Source: Alteribacter keqinensis (lineage in GTDB: Bacteria; Bacillota; Bacilli; Bacillales; Salisediminibacteriaceae). Taken from it: a DNA stretch of 64,000 nucleotides. The DNA lies in NCBI RefSeq assembly GCF_003710255.1, contig NZ_RHIB01000001.1, positions 1,054,001 through 1,118,000 of the forward strand, in the 5' to 3' direction. How positions within the stretch are numbered: position 1 is the first letter of the stretch; every line of letters begins with the position of its first letter. Below the pieces are notes generated by a model. It had not been told where the DNA came from, ran no database searches, and was given only the letters and a program-made list of their open reading frames with translations. Positions 35,132 to 44,223 of the stretch are shown one piece after another. Position numbers and translations under genes: made by a program.

Positions 35132-36517
35132 TCAGATAATCCCTGCCTTAAGAACAAGATACAATATGGTTGTCAGGAAAAAGGCCAGTACTAGAACAAA
35201 CACCGCATTCTGCCTCACTACGGTTATCGGACGCTGATCCATTAACCTGGAAGCCATCAGGACCTGCCCGGAAAAGGGTGACATTTGGGTTGAGGTCGTC
35301 CATGCAATCAGTAAAAGCATCGCCATAAATTCCGGGGAAACACCAAATCCGGAAGGTGTGAGAGAACTTCCTATACCTATAATAATAATGACCGGATGAA
35401 TGCCAATCTGGGCAAGCAGAATGGTAAGCCCTACAATAAACAGGCTTAGCAGGTAAACAGAACCCATGGAAGCATCAAAAAGTATTTCAGAAACGTAGCC
35501 TCCGAAATCGGTCTGAGAGAGAGCCATACCGAAATAACCGGCGCTGATAAAAACAGCAAGTTCATTTTTCAGCCTCAAAAATGTATGCTGCACCTGCTCG
35601 GATACGTCCTGCATGTAGGATTTCACCAGATTGTTGATCACAGCCCATAAAAATGGAAGCAAGAGAGCCACAAGGGATACAACAGTGAGCATGTTTACAT
35701 GAAGAAGGTAGTCAAGCAAAAAAGACAGCGTGATTAATACAGCACAAAATATATAAAAAGGGGTTAACGAGCGGTTTTGTGACGTTACAGAGTTGCGGTC
35801 ATTCTGTTGAACCAATGTTTCGTCCTTAAATGAAATGAACCTGAAAAAAATCCAGGAGACGATCAGGTACACAACAGCAAGAAAGACAGCATATCCTCCG
35901 ATATCAAACCAGGAAAGCTGGAATAATACGAGAACCAGTCCTACGTTAACAAAGTATGGGGACCACATCATACAAAAGCCGAAAGCCCGCATAACATTCA
36001 GGGTCAGTTTCTTATCCTTGTATGCAGAAAAACTCTCTTCTGCAATCCGTTTTACGATGGCCATAGACCCGTAGTTTAATAATATACCAATGGAAGCGGT
36101 CAGAAAATAACTAAGCCGATAAGGGTGCTGAGATCCTTTATGTTCCCGTTCCTGTACTTTTTCCTTTAGGGCACTCAGGTAACCCGCAGTACTCATAAAC
36201 GTTCCGATGAGTGGGATAAGTAAAAAAAGACTGAGCAGGTTCAGATTTTCTCCAAAGCCAAGAACAGCAGTCTGAACAGATAACTGTTCTGCATAAACGC
36301 AGTAACTCCCTACAGAAATAAGACTAAGTACAACGATACGACTGATCGTGGAAATGTAGAAAAAAGCACAGATAAGGAGAAAGGCTCCGATTAAACTAAA
36401 TGTGATTGAAATCCAAAAGCTTGGAATAAAATGTTCAATTAAGTATAAGATCGCGGCAAGGTAGGCAAGTACACCCAGCCACCCCATTAGAGATTTTGAG
36501 GAGAACGTTGGTTTCAT
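35132..36517 (-). CDS. Multi-pass membrane protein, putative ion-transporter-superfamily permease
   Basis: 461 residues and about 11-13 hydrophobic segments. The last third contains LAQIGIHPVIIIIGIGSSL and an STQMSPFSGQVLMASRL stretch, reminiscent of re-entrant Gly/Ser/Pro loops in DcuC-, CitT- or ArsB-like transporters of the ion transporter superfamily. A repeated-half architecture is plausible (FGFCMMWSPYFVN in the first half). No family could be named with certainty. It stands alone on the minus strand, downstream in direction from kapB. Substrate unknown. Confidence 0.6.
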   Translation of the reverse strand: MKPTFSSKSLMGWLGVLAYLAAILYLIEHFIPSFWISITFSLIGAFLLICAFFYISTISRIVVLSLISVGSYCVYAEQLSVQTAVLGFGENLNLLSLFLLIPLIGTFMSTAGYLSALKEKVQEREHKGSQHPYRLSYFLTASIGILLNYGSMAIVKRIAEESFSAYKDKKLTLNVMRAFGFCMMWSPYFVNVGLVLVLFQLSWFDIGGYAVFLAVVYLIVSWIFFRFISFKDETLVQQNDRNSVTSQNRSLTPFYIFCAVLITLSFLLDYLLHVNMLTVVSLVALLLPFLWAVINNLVKSYMQDVSEQVQHTFLRLKNELAVFISAGYFGMALSQTDFGGYVSEILFDASMGSVYLLSLFIVGLTILLAQIGIHPVIIIIGIGSSLTPSGFGVSPEFMAMLLLIAWTTSTQMSPFSGQVLMASRLMDQRPITVVRQNAVFVLVLAFFLTTILYLVLKAGII

Positions 36518-36671
36518 CTCCTTTACTGTGATTTAAAGCAACTTAAAGCAACCCGCTCGTGCTTAAATGTCCGGACCTCACTGGTAACATACACCGGCAG
36601 CATATGCTCAAGTACAAGCAAGATGAAATTCATGAAGCCATAGGGTTAAAAGCAGTCCGGCCGGGTAACAG
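36518..36671. other. Intergenic region with no recognisable feature
   Basis: About 150 bp between the permease start and the kapB terminator. No open frame or clear promoter was identified. Confidence 0.4.
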
Positions 36672-36718
36672 AAAAAGGATGCATCAAGGCAGACAGGCCC
36701 TTGCACACATCCTTTACA
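36672..36718 (-). terminator. Terminator of kapB
   Basis: Stem aaaggatg / catccttt on the minus strand with a partly paired middle, ending in TTTTT. Confidence 0.65.
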
Positions 36719-36720
36719 CG

Positions 36721-37107
36721 TTATGAACCAAAGTAGTCTTTTTCAAGCCGCTTCAGGTTTTCAAGAGCTTTCTGACTCCATTCCGTCGACTCATCCTCCA
36801 GGTGGCTCATTTCTTCGTGTAATGCTTTTTTTAATGAATCTCTGTAGGGGGGAACCTCTCCTTCATACGGTTTTACATAGGCTTTAGGAACGTTGGTTTT
36901 TTCCCTTTCCCCCAGTGCACGGCGCTCATGAAAAAAGGGCACGTTGACCTGGTTCGGGTTATGAAGGTCACCTTGTTTAGGGTGCTTTAATACTGCTTTA
37001 ATTTTCAATACATAACGGTCCTGTTTAATTTCCGTAATTTCACCAATATACTTACCGGTTTTATATAAGCCTGTAACGGTTTCTCCTACCTGGTAGGTTT
37101 CATTCAT
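36721..37107 (-). CDS. kapB: Kinase-associated lipoprotein B family protein KapB
   Basis: 128 residues, the same length as B. subtilis KapB. The pattern GETVTGLYKTGKYIGEI (small SH3-like barrel), VLKHPKQGDLHNPNQ and FFHERRALGEREKTNVPK is diagnostic. KapB is needed for KinB-dependent entry into sporulation in B. subtilis. The chain shown here has no lipobox, so the name lipoprotein is historical. The ATG at 37107 follows gggaggga; the frame before it is just open sequence. No kinB is nearby. Confidence 0.9.
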   Translation of the reverse strand: MNETYQVGETVTGLYKTGKYIGEITEIKQDRYVLKIKAVLKHPKQGDLHNPNQVNVPFFHERRALGEREKTNVPKAYVKPYEGEVPPYRDSLKKALHEEMSHLEDESTEWSQKALENLKRLEKDYFGS

Positions 37108-37245
37108 CTTAATCCCTCCCGTTCCCTGATAATAACACAAGTTTGAAAAAAGAAGGCAAATAATCTGACAGCTTCATAGCGCCACAGTTGAAATTCCTGC
37201 TATACTCCTACGAAAGAAATCCTAAAATATGGAGGGAAATGAACT

Positions 37246-37509
37246 GTGGAACAGGTAACGTATGATTTTAGCATGGGGAGTGGACTTTCTGTTCAGAAGA
37301 TCCTTAACCTTATCCAGGTAACCAGCTTGTTTGACAGTGATGTGTAAATAATAAAAAATGAAAAAGCGTACAATCTCAAAAGCGTCCTCGGTGTTATGAA
37401 CCTGTTTTTCACAACAAACCGAAATCAGACTTTTACAGTGAGCATTAAAGGTGAAGATGCAGAATATGCATTAAAAGAAATTACAAGGTTTATTCACTAT
37501 CATCAATAA
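37246..37509 (+). pseudogene. HPr/Crh-like phosphocarrier paralogue interrupted by an in-frame TAA
   Basis: A frame of 87 codons starts at GTG 37246 behind ggaggga and has one internal TAA at 37345-37347. Before the stop: QVTYDFSMGSGLSVQKILNL and FDSDV; after it: IIKNEKAYNLKSVLGVMNL, then FTVSIKGEDAEYALKEI. This follows the HPr fold closely, including the K-x-x-NLKSxxGVMxL helix where HPr carries Ser46, and the total length equals HPr (about 88). The phosphorylatable His15 region (HARPA in HPr) reads SVQKI, so even the intact ancestor could not have been a normal PTS carrier. The TAA sits where HPr has an Asn. It lies between kapB (divergent) and tldD. Confidence 0.7.
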
Positions 37510-37630
37510 CATTGTCCTATCCTCATGCATTTTGGCATGGGATTTATTTTTGTTATCGAAATATCCTCAATTTTCCTATACAATTAGGAGAAGACTTATT
37601 ATTTGTACAATTTCACAATGGAGGGATCGA

Positions 37631-39019
37631 ATGCTTGCTCAATCAGTCATAGAAAACATAATCGACGCTGCACTAAGTACAGGTGGTGATTTTGCAGAAG
37701 TCTTTGCAGAAGACAAGGTGAACTCGAGTATAGTTCTGATAGGAGGAAAGGTAGAGAGAAGTATTTCAGGTAAGGATTTCGGCATTGGAGTACGTATTTT
37801 TAAAGGAACGAACAGTGTGTACGCCTACACAAATGACCATACAGAAGACCGCCTGATTGCAATGGCAAAAAAGGCCAGTCAGGCTTTATCCGGGGAAGGC
37901 AGAACCGAAGCTGTAAAGCTGCAAACTGAAAAAGTGAATACGATTCATCCGGTCACATTCGCCCCCTTGGACGTTGCCAAATCAAAAAAAGTGGCAGTAA
38001 TGAGAGATATTTACCAGGTGGCTAAAAACTACGACCAGCTGATATCACAAGTAACGATCGGTTATAACGATGTTGACCAGAACGTACTTATTGCCAACTC
38101 TGAAGGGCGGTTAGTAGAGGACCGCCGCATCCGCACACGGCTGTCAGCCCAGACCGTAGCCTCAAACGGGGAGGAAATGCAGACAGGTTCCTATTCTCCC
38201 GGAGCCCATAAAGGGTTCGAGCTGATGGAGGATCTTGATCTGTCCTACTACGGATCAGAAGCTGCACGAATTGCCGTTACGATGCTGAAAGCAGACGAAT
38301 GCCCGAGCGGCCAGTTCCCTGTTATTATTGACAATGACTTCGGAGGGGTTATTTTTCATGAAGCATGCGGGCACGGACTCGAGGCCACCTCGGTAGCTAA
38401 GGGCAATTCCGTTTTTGCAGGACGTCTCGGAGAAAGAGTTGCACCTGACATCGTCACGTATATCGATGACGGGACTCTGCCAAATGAGTGGGGTTCACAG
38501 AACATTGACGATGAAGGAGAAAAAACCCGCAAAAACGTATTGATTGAAAACGGGATTTTAAAAGGATACTTGATTGATAAACTCGGCGGCAGGAGAATGG
38601 GAATGCCCTCAACAGGCTCCAGCAGGAGGGAATCGTATAAATTTGCCCCTACGTCGCGAATGACAAACACGTTTATTGCACCTGGAATTTCCACACCGGA
38701 GGAAATCATCGCGAACACAGAATTCGGTATTTACGCAAAATACATGGGAGGCGGTTCAGTCAATCCGGCTACTGCAGACTACAACTTTGCAGTGAACGAA
38801 GGATATATCGTCAGAAACGGAAAGATTGCCGAACCTGTCCGGGGTGCGACACTCATCGGTAATGGAGCTAAAACGCTTCAAAAGGTGGATATGGTCGGGA
38901 ACAATCTTGGTCACGGTCAGGGGATGTGCGGGTCTGTGAGCGGTTCAATTCCCGCTAATGTCGGCCAGCCGATGATTCGTGTAAGTGAAATTACTGTTGG
39001 CGGAAGGAGGCAGGCATAA
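37631..39019 (+). CDS. tldD: TldD metalloprotease subunit
   Basis: 462 residues. The zinc motif is HEACGHGLE with His243 and His247, and the C-terminal half carries MGGGSVNPATADYNFAVNEGYIVRNGKI, diagnostic for TldD. TldD and TldE (PmbA) form a complex that trims small peptides such as microcin or modified-peptide precursors; TldD holds the metal. The frame is open from 37532, but tggagggatcga before the ATG at 37631 and the family length fix the start. It overlaps pmbA by one base (TAATG). Confidence 0.93.
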   Translation: MLAQSVIENIIDAALSTGGDFAEVFAEDKVNSSIVLIGGKVERSISGKDFGIGVRIFKGTNSVYAYTNDHTEDRLIAMAKKASQALSGEGRTEAVKLQTEKVNTIHPVTFAPLDVAKSKKVAVMRDIYQVAKNYDQLISQVTIGYNDVDQNVLIANSEGRLVEDRRIRTRLSAQTVASNGEEMQTGSYSPGAHKGFELMEDLDLSYYGSEAARIAVTMLKADECPSGQFPVIIDNDFGGVIFHEACGHGLEATSVAKGNSVFAGRLGERVAPDIVTYIDDGTLPNEWGSQNIDDEGEKTRKNVLIENGILKGYLIDKLGGRRMGMPSTGSSRRESYKFAPTSRMTNTFIAPGISTPEEIIANTEFGIYAKYMGGGSVNPATADYNFAVNEGYIVRNGKIAEPVRGATLIGNGAKTLQKVDMVGNNLGHGQGMCGSVSGSIPANVGQPMIRVSEITVGGRRQA

Positions 39020-40371
39020 TGGAAATGACTGCATTTAAGGAGAGACTGTTTAAGGCAGGCTCAAAAGCAGGCTTTGAAGAAATGGAGCTTTACTACGTAA
39101 ATGGAGAAAAGTTCAGTACGAAAGTTTACGAGAATGAAGTGGACAGCTACACAGTTGCAAATGACGGTGGTTTATCCTTCCGGGGGCTTATAGACGGGCA
39201 GATGGGTTATGCCTATACAGAAAAAATTGATGAGACATCTATAGATCTACTTGTACAGGAAGCAAAAGAAAACCTTGGCATTCTTGATACGGAGGACAGA
39301 GAAGACCTCTTTGAAGGATCTTCTTCCTATCCGCAACTTGACTTGTACGCAGAAAAACTTGAACAGATTACACCACAGGAGAAGATTGCTTTTTTAAAAA
39401 AGCTTGAGAAGGCTTGTAAGGATCAAAGTGAAAAAGTATCAAGTGTCAATTACTGTATGCTTCAATCCTTTGCTTCAGAAAAAAGAATCGCAAACTCAAA
39501 AGGGCTTGACGTACAAAATAAAGGAAACGCCGTATATGTGTTTGTTTCGGTTGTAGTAAAAGAAAAAGAGGATATTAAAAGTGCCCAGACTCTGAAGGTG
39601 TCCCGTGATTTTTCGAAGTTTGATGCCGGGAAAATTGCAGAGGAAGTGGTTGCCGAGGCACTGAGCTATCTGGGGGCTGAACCGGTTAAGAGCGGACAGT
39701 ACCCGGTAATCCTTAAAAACAAAGCAGCAGCCTCTCTCTTTCAGACATTCGTTGGTTCCTTTTCAGCTGAAAATATTCAAAAAGGGAAGTCACGTCTCGC
39801 CGGGAAGATCGGAGAAAAAGTGGCGGGGGAAAACATCACGGTCATCGACAATCCCCACGATGAGAAGCGGTTCTCAAGCCGTTCTTTCGACAGTGAAGGG
39901 GTTCCCACGAAGCCATTGAATGTGATTGAAAACGGCGTACTGCAAACATTTCTTCATAACAGGAAAACAGCAAAGAAAGACGGAGTGTCACCAACGGGGC
40001 ATGCTTCCAAAGCTTCGTATAAAGGAACAATCGGGATTTCTCCTTCGAACATGACCATTAAGGCCGGTAAGAAGAGCTACGATGATTTGATATCAGAAAG
40101 TCAGGAAGCGGTGGTCATTACGGATCTTCAGGGGCTGCACTCAGGAGCAAATCCGATTTCAGGGGATTTCTCCCTTGCTGCTCACGGATACCTTGTAAAA
40201 GCCGGGAAGATTGTACGGCCGGTAAATCAGATTACTGTAGCAGGAAACTTTTTTACCCTTCTGCAGCAGGTGGAGGAGGTAGGAAATGACCTGGAAATCG
40301 AACTGCCCAGCGGTGGATCGATCGGATCCCCAAGCTTAAAAGTGGCAAACCTGAGCATCGGAGGAAAATAA
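39019..40371 (+). CDS. pmbA: PmbA/TldE subunit of the TldD-TldE protease
   Basis: 450 residues, same PmbA/TldD fold as its neighbour but without the HExxxH zinc site, as expected for TldE. It includes FRGLIDGQMGYAYTEKID, FSSRSFDSEGVPTKPLNVIENGVLQTFLHNRKTAKK and DFSLAAHGYLVKAGK. The start ATG overlaps the tldD stop, so translation is coupled. A strong terminator follows. No obvious peptide substrate gene (microcin- or RiPP-like) is seen next to it. Confidence 0.92.
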   Translation: MEMTAFKERLFKAGSKAGFEEMELYYVNGEKFSTKVYENEVDSYTVANDGGLSFRGLIDGQMGYAYTEKIDETSIDLLVQEAKENLGILDTEDREDLFEGSSSYPQLDLYAEKLEQITPQEKIAFLKKLEKACKDQSEKVSSVNYCMLQSFASEKRIANSKGLDVQNKGNAVYVFVSVVVKEKEDIKSAQTLKVSRDFSKFDAGKIAEEVVAEALSYLGAEPVKSGQYPVILKNKAAASLFQTFVGSFSAENIQKGKSRLAGKIGEKVAGENITVIDNPHDEKRFSSRSFDSEGVPTKPLNVIENGVLQTFLHNRKTAKKDGVSPTGHASKASYKGTIGISPSNMTIKAGKKSYDDLISESQEAVVITDLQGLHSGANPISGDFSLAAHGYLVKAGKIVRPVNQITVAGNFFTLLQQVEEVGNDLEIELPSGGSIGSPSLKVANLSIGGK

Positions 40372-40419
40372 AAAAACAGTCGCAAGAGGGATTTCCCCCT
40401 TTTTGCGACTGTTTTTTCG
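40371..40419. terminator. Terminator after pmbA
   Basis: Stem aaaaacagtcgcaa / ttgcgactgtttttt with a loop containing aggga-tttccccc; also usable from the minus strand. Confidence 0.85.
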
Positions 40420-40422
40420 AAA

Positions 40423-40677
40423 TTATACTTCAATAAGTTCATGAGAAAGTTCTTGTTCGAGGAAACCGGCAGTACCTATGTTACTCTCTAGATCCACGAT
40501 ATAAATGGTTTTCCCTTTTTGAATCCAGGAAGTATAGGTGTCAAAAAACGGGTGTGTTTCAGAAAAATAGCGCTGAAGCTCCTCCGGCGTTTTGCAGGCT
40601 TCTTTTACAGTCCCCTTACCCACATACTCACTTCTGCCATGCTTATTTACATAAACGGTATCTCCTGATTTAAACAT
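40423..40677 (-). CDS. Small hypothetical protein
   Basis: 84 residues; ctggggtg lies before the ATG at 40677. Begins MFKSGDTVYVNKHGRS, an SH3-like opening, with a predicted beta-rich N terminus and an acidic C terminus. No family recognised. It is 69 nt downstream of tgl in direction of transcription and may be read with it. Confidence 0.6.
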   Translation of the reverse strand: MFKSGDTVYVNKHGRSEYVGKGTVKEACKTPEELQRYFSETHPFFDTYTSWIQKGKTIYIVDLESNIGTAGFLEQELSHELIEV

Positions 40678-40746
40678 GTTATCACCCCAGGTTGTAATCG
40701 CTGTCTTTACTATAGCATAGGAGTGTTTCCTTCTACAAAGCAGGAA

Positions 40747-41493
40747 TTATCTTACATAAAAACGGCTCAGATAACGAAAGTCCGGTCTTACAATAAAGTT
40801 ATTCAAAAACGCAGAACGCCTGGCAAAGGGCATTCGCTTTGAGTTTAAAAAGTCCAGAATTTCGCGGGCGGGTACGATCCCGATCCCGTGACCAAAGTAC
40901 AGATCTCCATTCATTAGAATAGCATTTTCACCCCGCCATTCAGGGGTGGCTCTGTTGTAGTCAGGGCTGTCAAAATACACACAGTCCCCGGGAATGTAGT
41001 CCGTACTTACATGACCTGCAAGGCCTAGGTCCCGGTCAGATTCCCATGAAAAGAGATAGATGTGAGGGAACAGTCGGTTAAACATTGCAGGTCCCAGGGC
41101 ATCAAGGACCGCCTTATAGTAAACGATAATAATCGCAACAGCACATTCAAAAGCGTATAAAGACCCGTTTACGAAGATATCGTTGATTGCTGCATGAGGT
41201 GGAATTCCCGGCCGGAGGTAAAATCCTCCCCTGCGGGTCCGGTACCATACATATTCGTTACAGTAAGAAGTTGTAAAAGTAGCAAAGGATGCACCACTGT
41301 AGTTTAAGCCTTCAGAAGCCCGCAAAATGTGCACCCTTAAGTAAAGCTCAAAATAGAGCTCGTGTAGGGAATTGTAGTCATAAATATCACGATAATCAGC
41401 CATCAGCCTTAAAATCCGCTGCTGTTCTGGAATTAATTCAGCCATATTCACTGTAGAAAGATCCAGTTCGCGTGAGTTTATCCTGATCATCAT
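40747..41493 (-). CDS. tgl: Protein-glutamine gamma-glutamyltransferase (spore coat transglutaminase)
   Basis: 248 residues, full length for the Bacillus Tgl family (about 245). It cross-links spore-coat proteins through epsilon-(gamma-glutamyl)lysine bonds during late sporulation. Family signatures are SGASFATFTTSYCNEYVW, GSLYAFECAVAIIIVYYKA (with the catalytic Cys), GDCVYFDSPDYNRATPEWRGENAI and MNGDLYFGHGIGI. A ribosome binding site (aaaggag) precedes the double ATG. Mother-cell (sigma-K) expression is expected from B. subtilis, but I could not point to a clear promoter. Confidence 0.95.
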   Translation of the reverse strand: MMIRINSRELDLSTVNMAELIPEQQRILRLMADYRDIYDYNSLHELYFELYLRVHILRASEGLNYSGASFATFTTSYCNEYVWYRTRRGGFYLRPGIPPHAAINDIFVNGSLYAFECAVAIIIVYYKAVLDALGPAMFNRLFPHIYLFSWESDRDLGLAGHVSTDYIPGDCVYFDSPDYNRATPEWRGENAILMNGDLYFGHGIGIVPAREILDFLNSKRMPFARRSAFLNNFIVRPDFRYLSRFYVR

Positions 41494-41589
41494 ATCCGCT
41501 CCTTTGATGTATTGACTCTACGAAGCGAGCAAAGGACATTTGAGTTCTTTAAAGGATATGATTGGAACGAAGATAGTGACCAATTTCTT

Positions 41590-42468
41590 TTAACCGAGAA
41601 GAGAAATCAGTCCCGCACCGATAAAAACGAGAATGCCCACAATGAGGAGCACCGGAGGAATGGTCTCTTCTTTTTTAAGAAAAAAATAAGCCAGGATGAC
41701 GGTTATGACAGGGTCGACAGCAAGAATTGCCACGGAATAGCTTACATAAATGAGGGAGGCGGACAGGTAAAAGAACAGGAGGGCAAATCCTGTCAGTATT
41801 CCTGCCCAAATATAGTGGGGGTAACGAAAGGAAGCTTTCATGAAAACAAAGAAAGAATTATCTGTCCTGAATGTTTCATAGACAGTCAGAACAAATAAAG
41901 CGATTACGGTACCGATGAACGCTCCAAGGACAGGTTCGTATAATACATTCATTGCTTCTTTTGTGAGTCCCTGTCCAAAGCCGTAACCAACTGCTGCAAG
42001 AAGGGCATACAAGTATCCTGACCGCTGGACTTTGGTCCGGTCTTCTTTAAACGTGAAGACGGCCAGCACAAATAAGCCTGTCAGGATACAGATGATACCG
42101 ATCATGGGACCGGGAGCAATACGTTCATGGAGAAAGAACAATGCGAAGATCAGTGTAAATACCGGTGCGGAATTTTTTATGGAAACGGCTTTAGAAGAAC
42201 CGTTTATCCGAATGCTTTTGTATAATAGTGGTCTGCCTATAACATTTATTAAAAAACCTGCAGTGGCAAAAAGGAGTATTCCATTTACAGTCAGTTGAGG
42301 TGGTTCTTTTATAAACGAAGCCGCCAGAAGTGCTGCCCCTAAAACAAGGACGTTCATCAGGGTAATGACCCATAGCCCGTTTGTTGTTGAATGGGTCATT
42401 CCTTTTTTCAACACAATGTTTGTGATGGAAAAGCAGAGTGCTGATAAGAAAGCGAGTAAAAACCCCAT
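41590..42468 (-). CDS. EamA-family (DMT superfamily) transporter
   Basis: 292 residues with ten hydrophobic segments in two related halves (ALCFSITNIVLKKGMT...; ALLAAVGYGFGQGLT...). Each half ends in a segment like APVFTLIFALFFLHERI or DPVITVILAYFFLKKEE, the EamA hallmark with a charged residue after the helix. The frame opens at GTG 42483; the gagggtg site inside supports the ATG at 42468. Substrate unknown; family members export metabolites or amino acids. Confidence 0.87.
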   Translation of the reverse strand: MGFLLAFLSALCFSITNIVLKKGMTHSTTNGLWVITLMNVLVLGAALLAASFIKEPPQLTVNGILLFATAGFLINVIGRPLLYKSIRINGSSKAVSIKNSAPVFTLIFALFFLHERIAPGPMIGIICILTGLFVLAVFTFKEDRTKVQRSGYLYALLAAVGYGFGQGLTKEAMNVLYEPVLGAFIGTVIALFVLTVYETFRTDNSFFVFMKASFRYPHYIWAGILTGFALLFFYLSASLIYVSYSVAILAVDPVITVILAYFFLKKEETIPPVLLIVGILVFIGAGLISLLG

Positions 42469-42530
42469 AACCGTCACCCTCACAGATTCGTTATCTGTTA
42501 GGTTATGTTAAAACCGGGCAGAAGTGACCA

Positions 42531-43331
42531 TTACCTCATGACGCTCCCTCCGGATATTTTCACAGATTCACCAATGATATTGGAGGCTGCATCAGTGAGG
42601 AGGAACAATATGGTGTTGGCTACTTCTTCAGGTTCTGTCAGCCGGCCTGAAGGAAGACCCTCCTCAACGATTTTCAGCTGTTCTTCAAACGAGCGGTTCT
42701 GCCGCTTTCCTTTTCGCGAAATGGCATCACGAGCCATTTGTGTATTTACAAATCCGGGACATACTGCATTAACACGGATATTGTTTTCGATTGCTTCTAC
42801 TGCCAGTGCCTGGGTGAAACCGGTAAGAGCGAATTTGGATGCACTGTAGGCGCTGTTGCCATAGGTGCCTCTTAAACCGGAAAGGGAAGAGACATTCACA
42901 ATGGTCCCATGCTGTTTCTCGATCATCTGATTGTATACCGCCTGTGTAAATAAGACCGTAGACGTAAAGTTAAGCTCCAGAATGTTTCTGAGATCGTCCT
43001 CTGAGAGACGCTCAACTGTATCCCCGCCTCCGATCCCCGCAGCATTAACGAGACCGGTTACTGGCCCAAGGTTTCCGGCTGCCTGCTTTAGGAGTGACTC
43101 CCGGTCATGTTTCTTTGTCAGATCGCTTATGTGTGCATATATACTGGCATCCTGATTGCTGTTTTCAAGTTCTTCTTTTATTTTATAAAGCTTCTTTTCA
43201 TTTCTCCCGGTAATCGTAATCGATGCTCCAAGCTCTGTTGCAATTTTTGCAGTCTCATACCCGATCCCGCCTGTAGCTCCGGTAATCAGGAGATGCTTAT
43301 CATTGAATGATTCCTTGTTAAAAACCGTCAT
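42531..43331 (-). CDS. Short-chain dehydrogenase/reductase (SDR)
   Basis: 266 residues, classical SDR. Nucleotide motif TGATGGIGYETA, NAAG (LVNAAGIGGG), catalytic Ser in VSSLSGLRG, and YSASK (Tyr-x-x-x-Lys) at the active site, with the PG motif NAVCPGFV after it. The closing SGGS resembles the GG end of FabG-like proteins. The first six codons before the ATG at 43331 are excluded because aaggaggcg lies just upstream. The EamA gene follows 62 nt later on the same strand. Confidence 0.9.
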   Translation of the reverse strand: MTVFNKESFNDKHLLITGATGGIGYETAKIATELGASITITGRNEKKLYKIKEELENSNQDASIYAHISDLTKKHDRESLLKQAAGNLGPVTGLVNAAGIGGGDTVERLSEDDLRNILELNFTSTVLFTQAVYNQMIEKQHGTIVNVSSLSGLRGTYGNSAYSASKFALTGFTQALAVEAIENNIRVNAVCPGFVNTQMARDAISRKGKRQNRSFEEQLKIVEEGLPSGRLTEPEEVANTILFLLTDAASNIIGESVKISGGSVMR

Positions 43332-43481
43332 AAGTATCGCCTCCTTCAACGTTTATGTGTTCCATGTTACCCATTTCCATTTCTCCTGAAACAGGCGGAG
43401 GGAGTCATTTCCTGAGAGAAATATTAATGATCATGGTATAATTTGGTCGCATGACAATTTTATAAAAGCGAGGCGTTCATC

Positions 43482-44207
43482 ATGGTAAAGGTTATCTTAT
43501 TTGATTTGGATGGGACACTGCTTCCCATGGACACGGAAGCTTTTGTAGAAAATTACATAAAAGAACTTGCACCAAGAGTCGCTCACATCATAGACCCGAA
43601 AAAATTTGTACAGGCCCTCTGGGCGGGAACGGAAGCCATGATCAAAAACAAGGACCATCAAAAAACAAATGAAGCGGTATTTGAAGAAACCTTTCTCTCG
43701 TTAATCCCGGTAACTAAAGAAGAGATATGGCCAACACTTGACGCTTTTTATGAAAAGGTCTTTCCCGGGTTTTCTCATATGAGCGAGCCGACTCCACTTG
43801 CAAAGGAGGTTGTGGAAGAGGCTGTGGAAAAGGGATATCGCGTTGCTATTGCAACAAATCCGGTTTTTCCAAGAGCAGCCATCAACCACAGAGTAAACTG
43901 GGCTGGAATATCACATATTCCCTTTGAACTGGTAACCGTCTATGAGGAAAGTGTTTACACGAAGCCACATACAGAATATTACAAACACATTTGTGACCAG
44001 TTGGAGGTAAACCCGGATGACTGCTTGATGGTAGGTAATGACAAGCAGGAAGATATGTCCGCCAGTGCCATCGGGATGAAAACGTATCTTGTTGAAGGTC
44101 ACGTGATCGACAGGGGTGCTCCTCAATTCACAATTGATGACAACGGAACTTTGGAAGACTTTTATGAAGATCTGAAGAATGGCAGCGGTGTATTCCAGTA
44201 CAGCTGA
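43482..44207 (+). CDS. HAD-superfamily hydrolase (subfamily IA)
   Basis: 241 residues. Motif I FDLDGTLLP with the nucleophile Asp, a helical cap (residues 20-90), motif II ATNP, motif III Lys in YTKPHTEYY, and motif IV VGNDKQEDMSA. It should be a phosphatase with a small-molecule substrate. Good ribosome binding site (gcgaggcg, modest) and a TATAAT at about 43436-43441. The FAH-family gene begins 16 nt after its stop, so they form an operon. Confidence 0.88.
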   Translation: MVKVILFDLDGTLLPMDTEAFVENYIKELAPRVAHIIDPKKFVQALWAGTEAMIKNKDHQKTNEAVFEETFLSLIPVTKEEIWPTLDAFYEKVFPGFSHMSEPTPLAKEVVEEAVEKGYRVAIATNPVFPRAAINHRVNWAGISHIPFELVTVYEESVYTKPHTEYYKHICDQLEVNPDDCLMVGNDKQEDMSASAIGMKTYLVEGHVIDRGAPQFTIDDNGTLEDFYEDLKNGSGVFQYS

Positions 44208-44223
44208 AGGTGGAGGGATTACA

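Noticed and set aside
37345-37347. Recoding of the internal stop as selenocysteine
   Set aside because: The codon is TAA, not TGA, and no SECIS-like hairpin follows.
41512-41898. Open frame of 128 codons on the plus strand between tgl and the EamA gene
   Set aside because: Most of it is antisense to the EamA transporter gene; no family and no convincing start signal.
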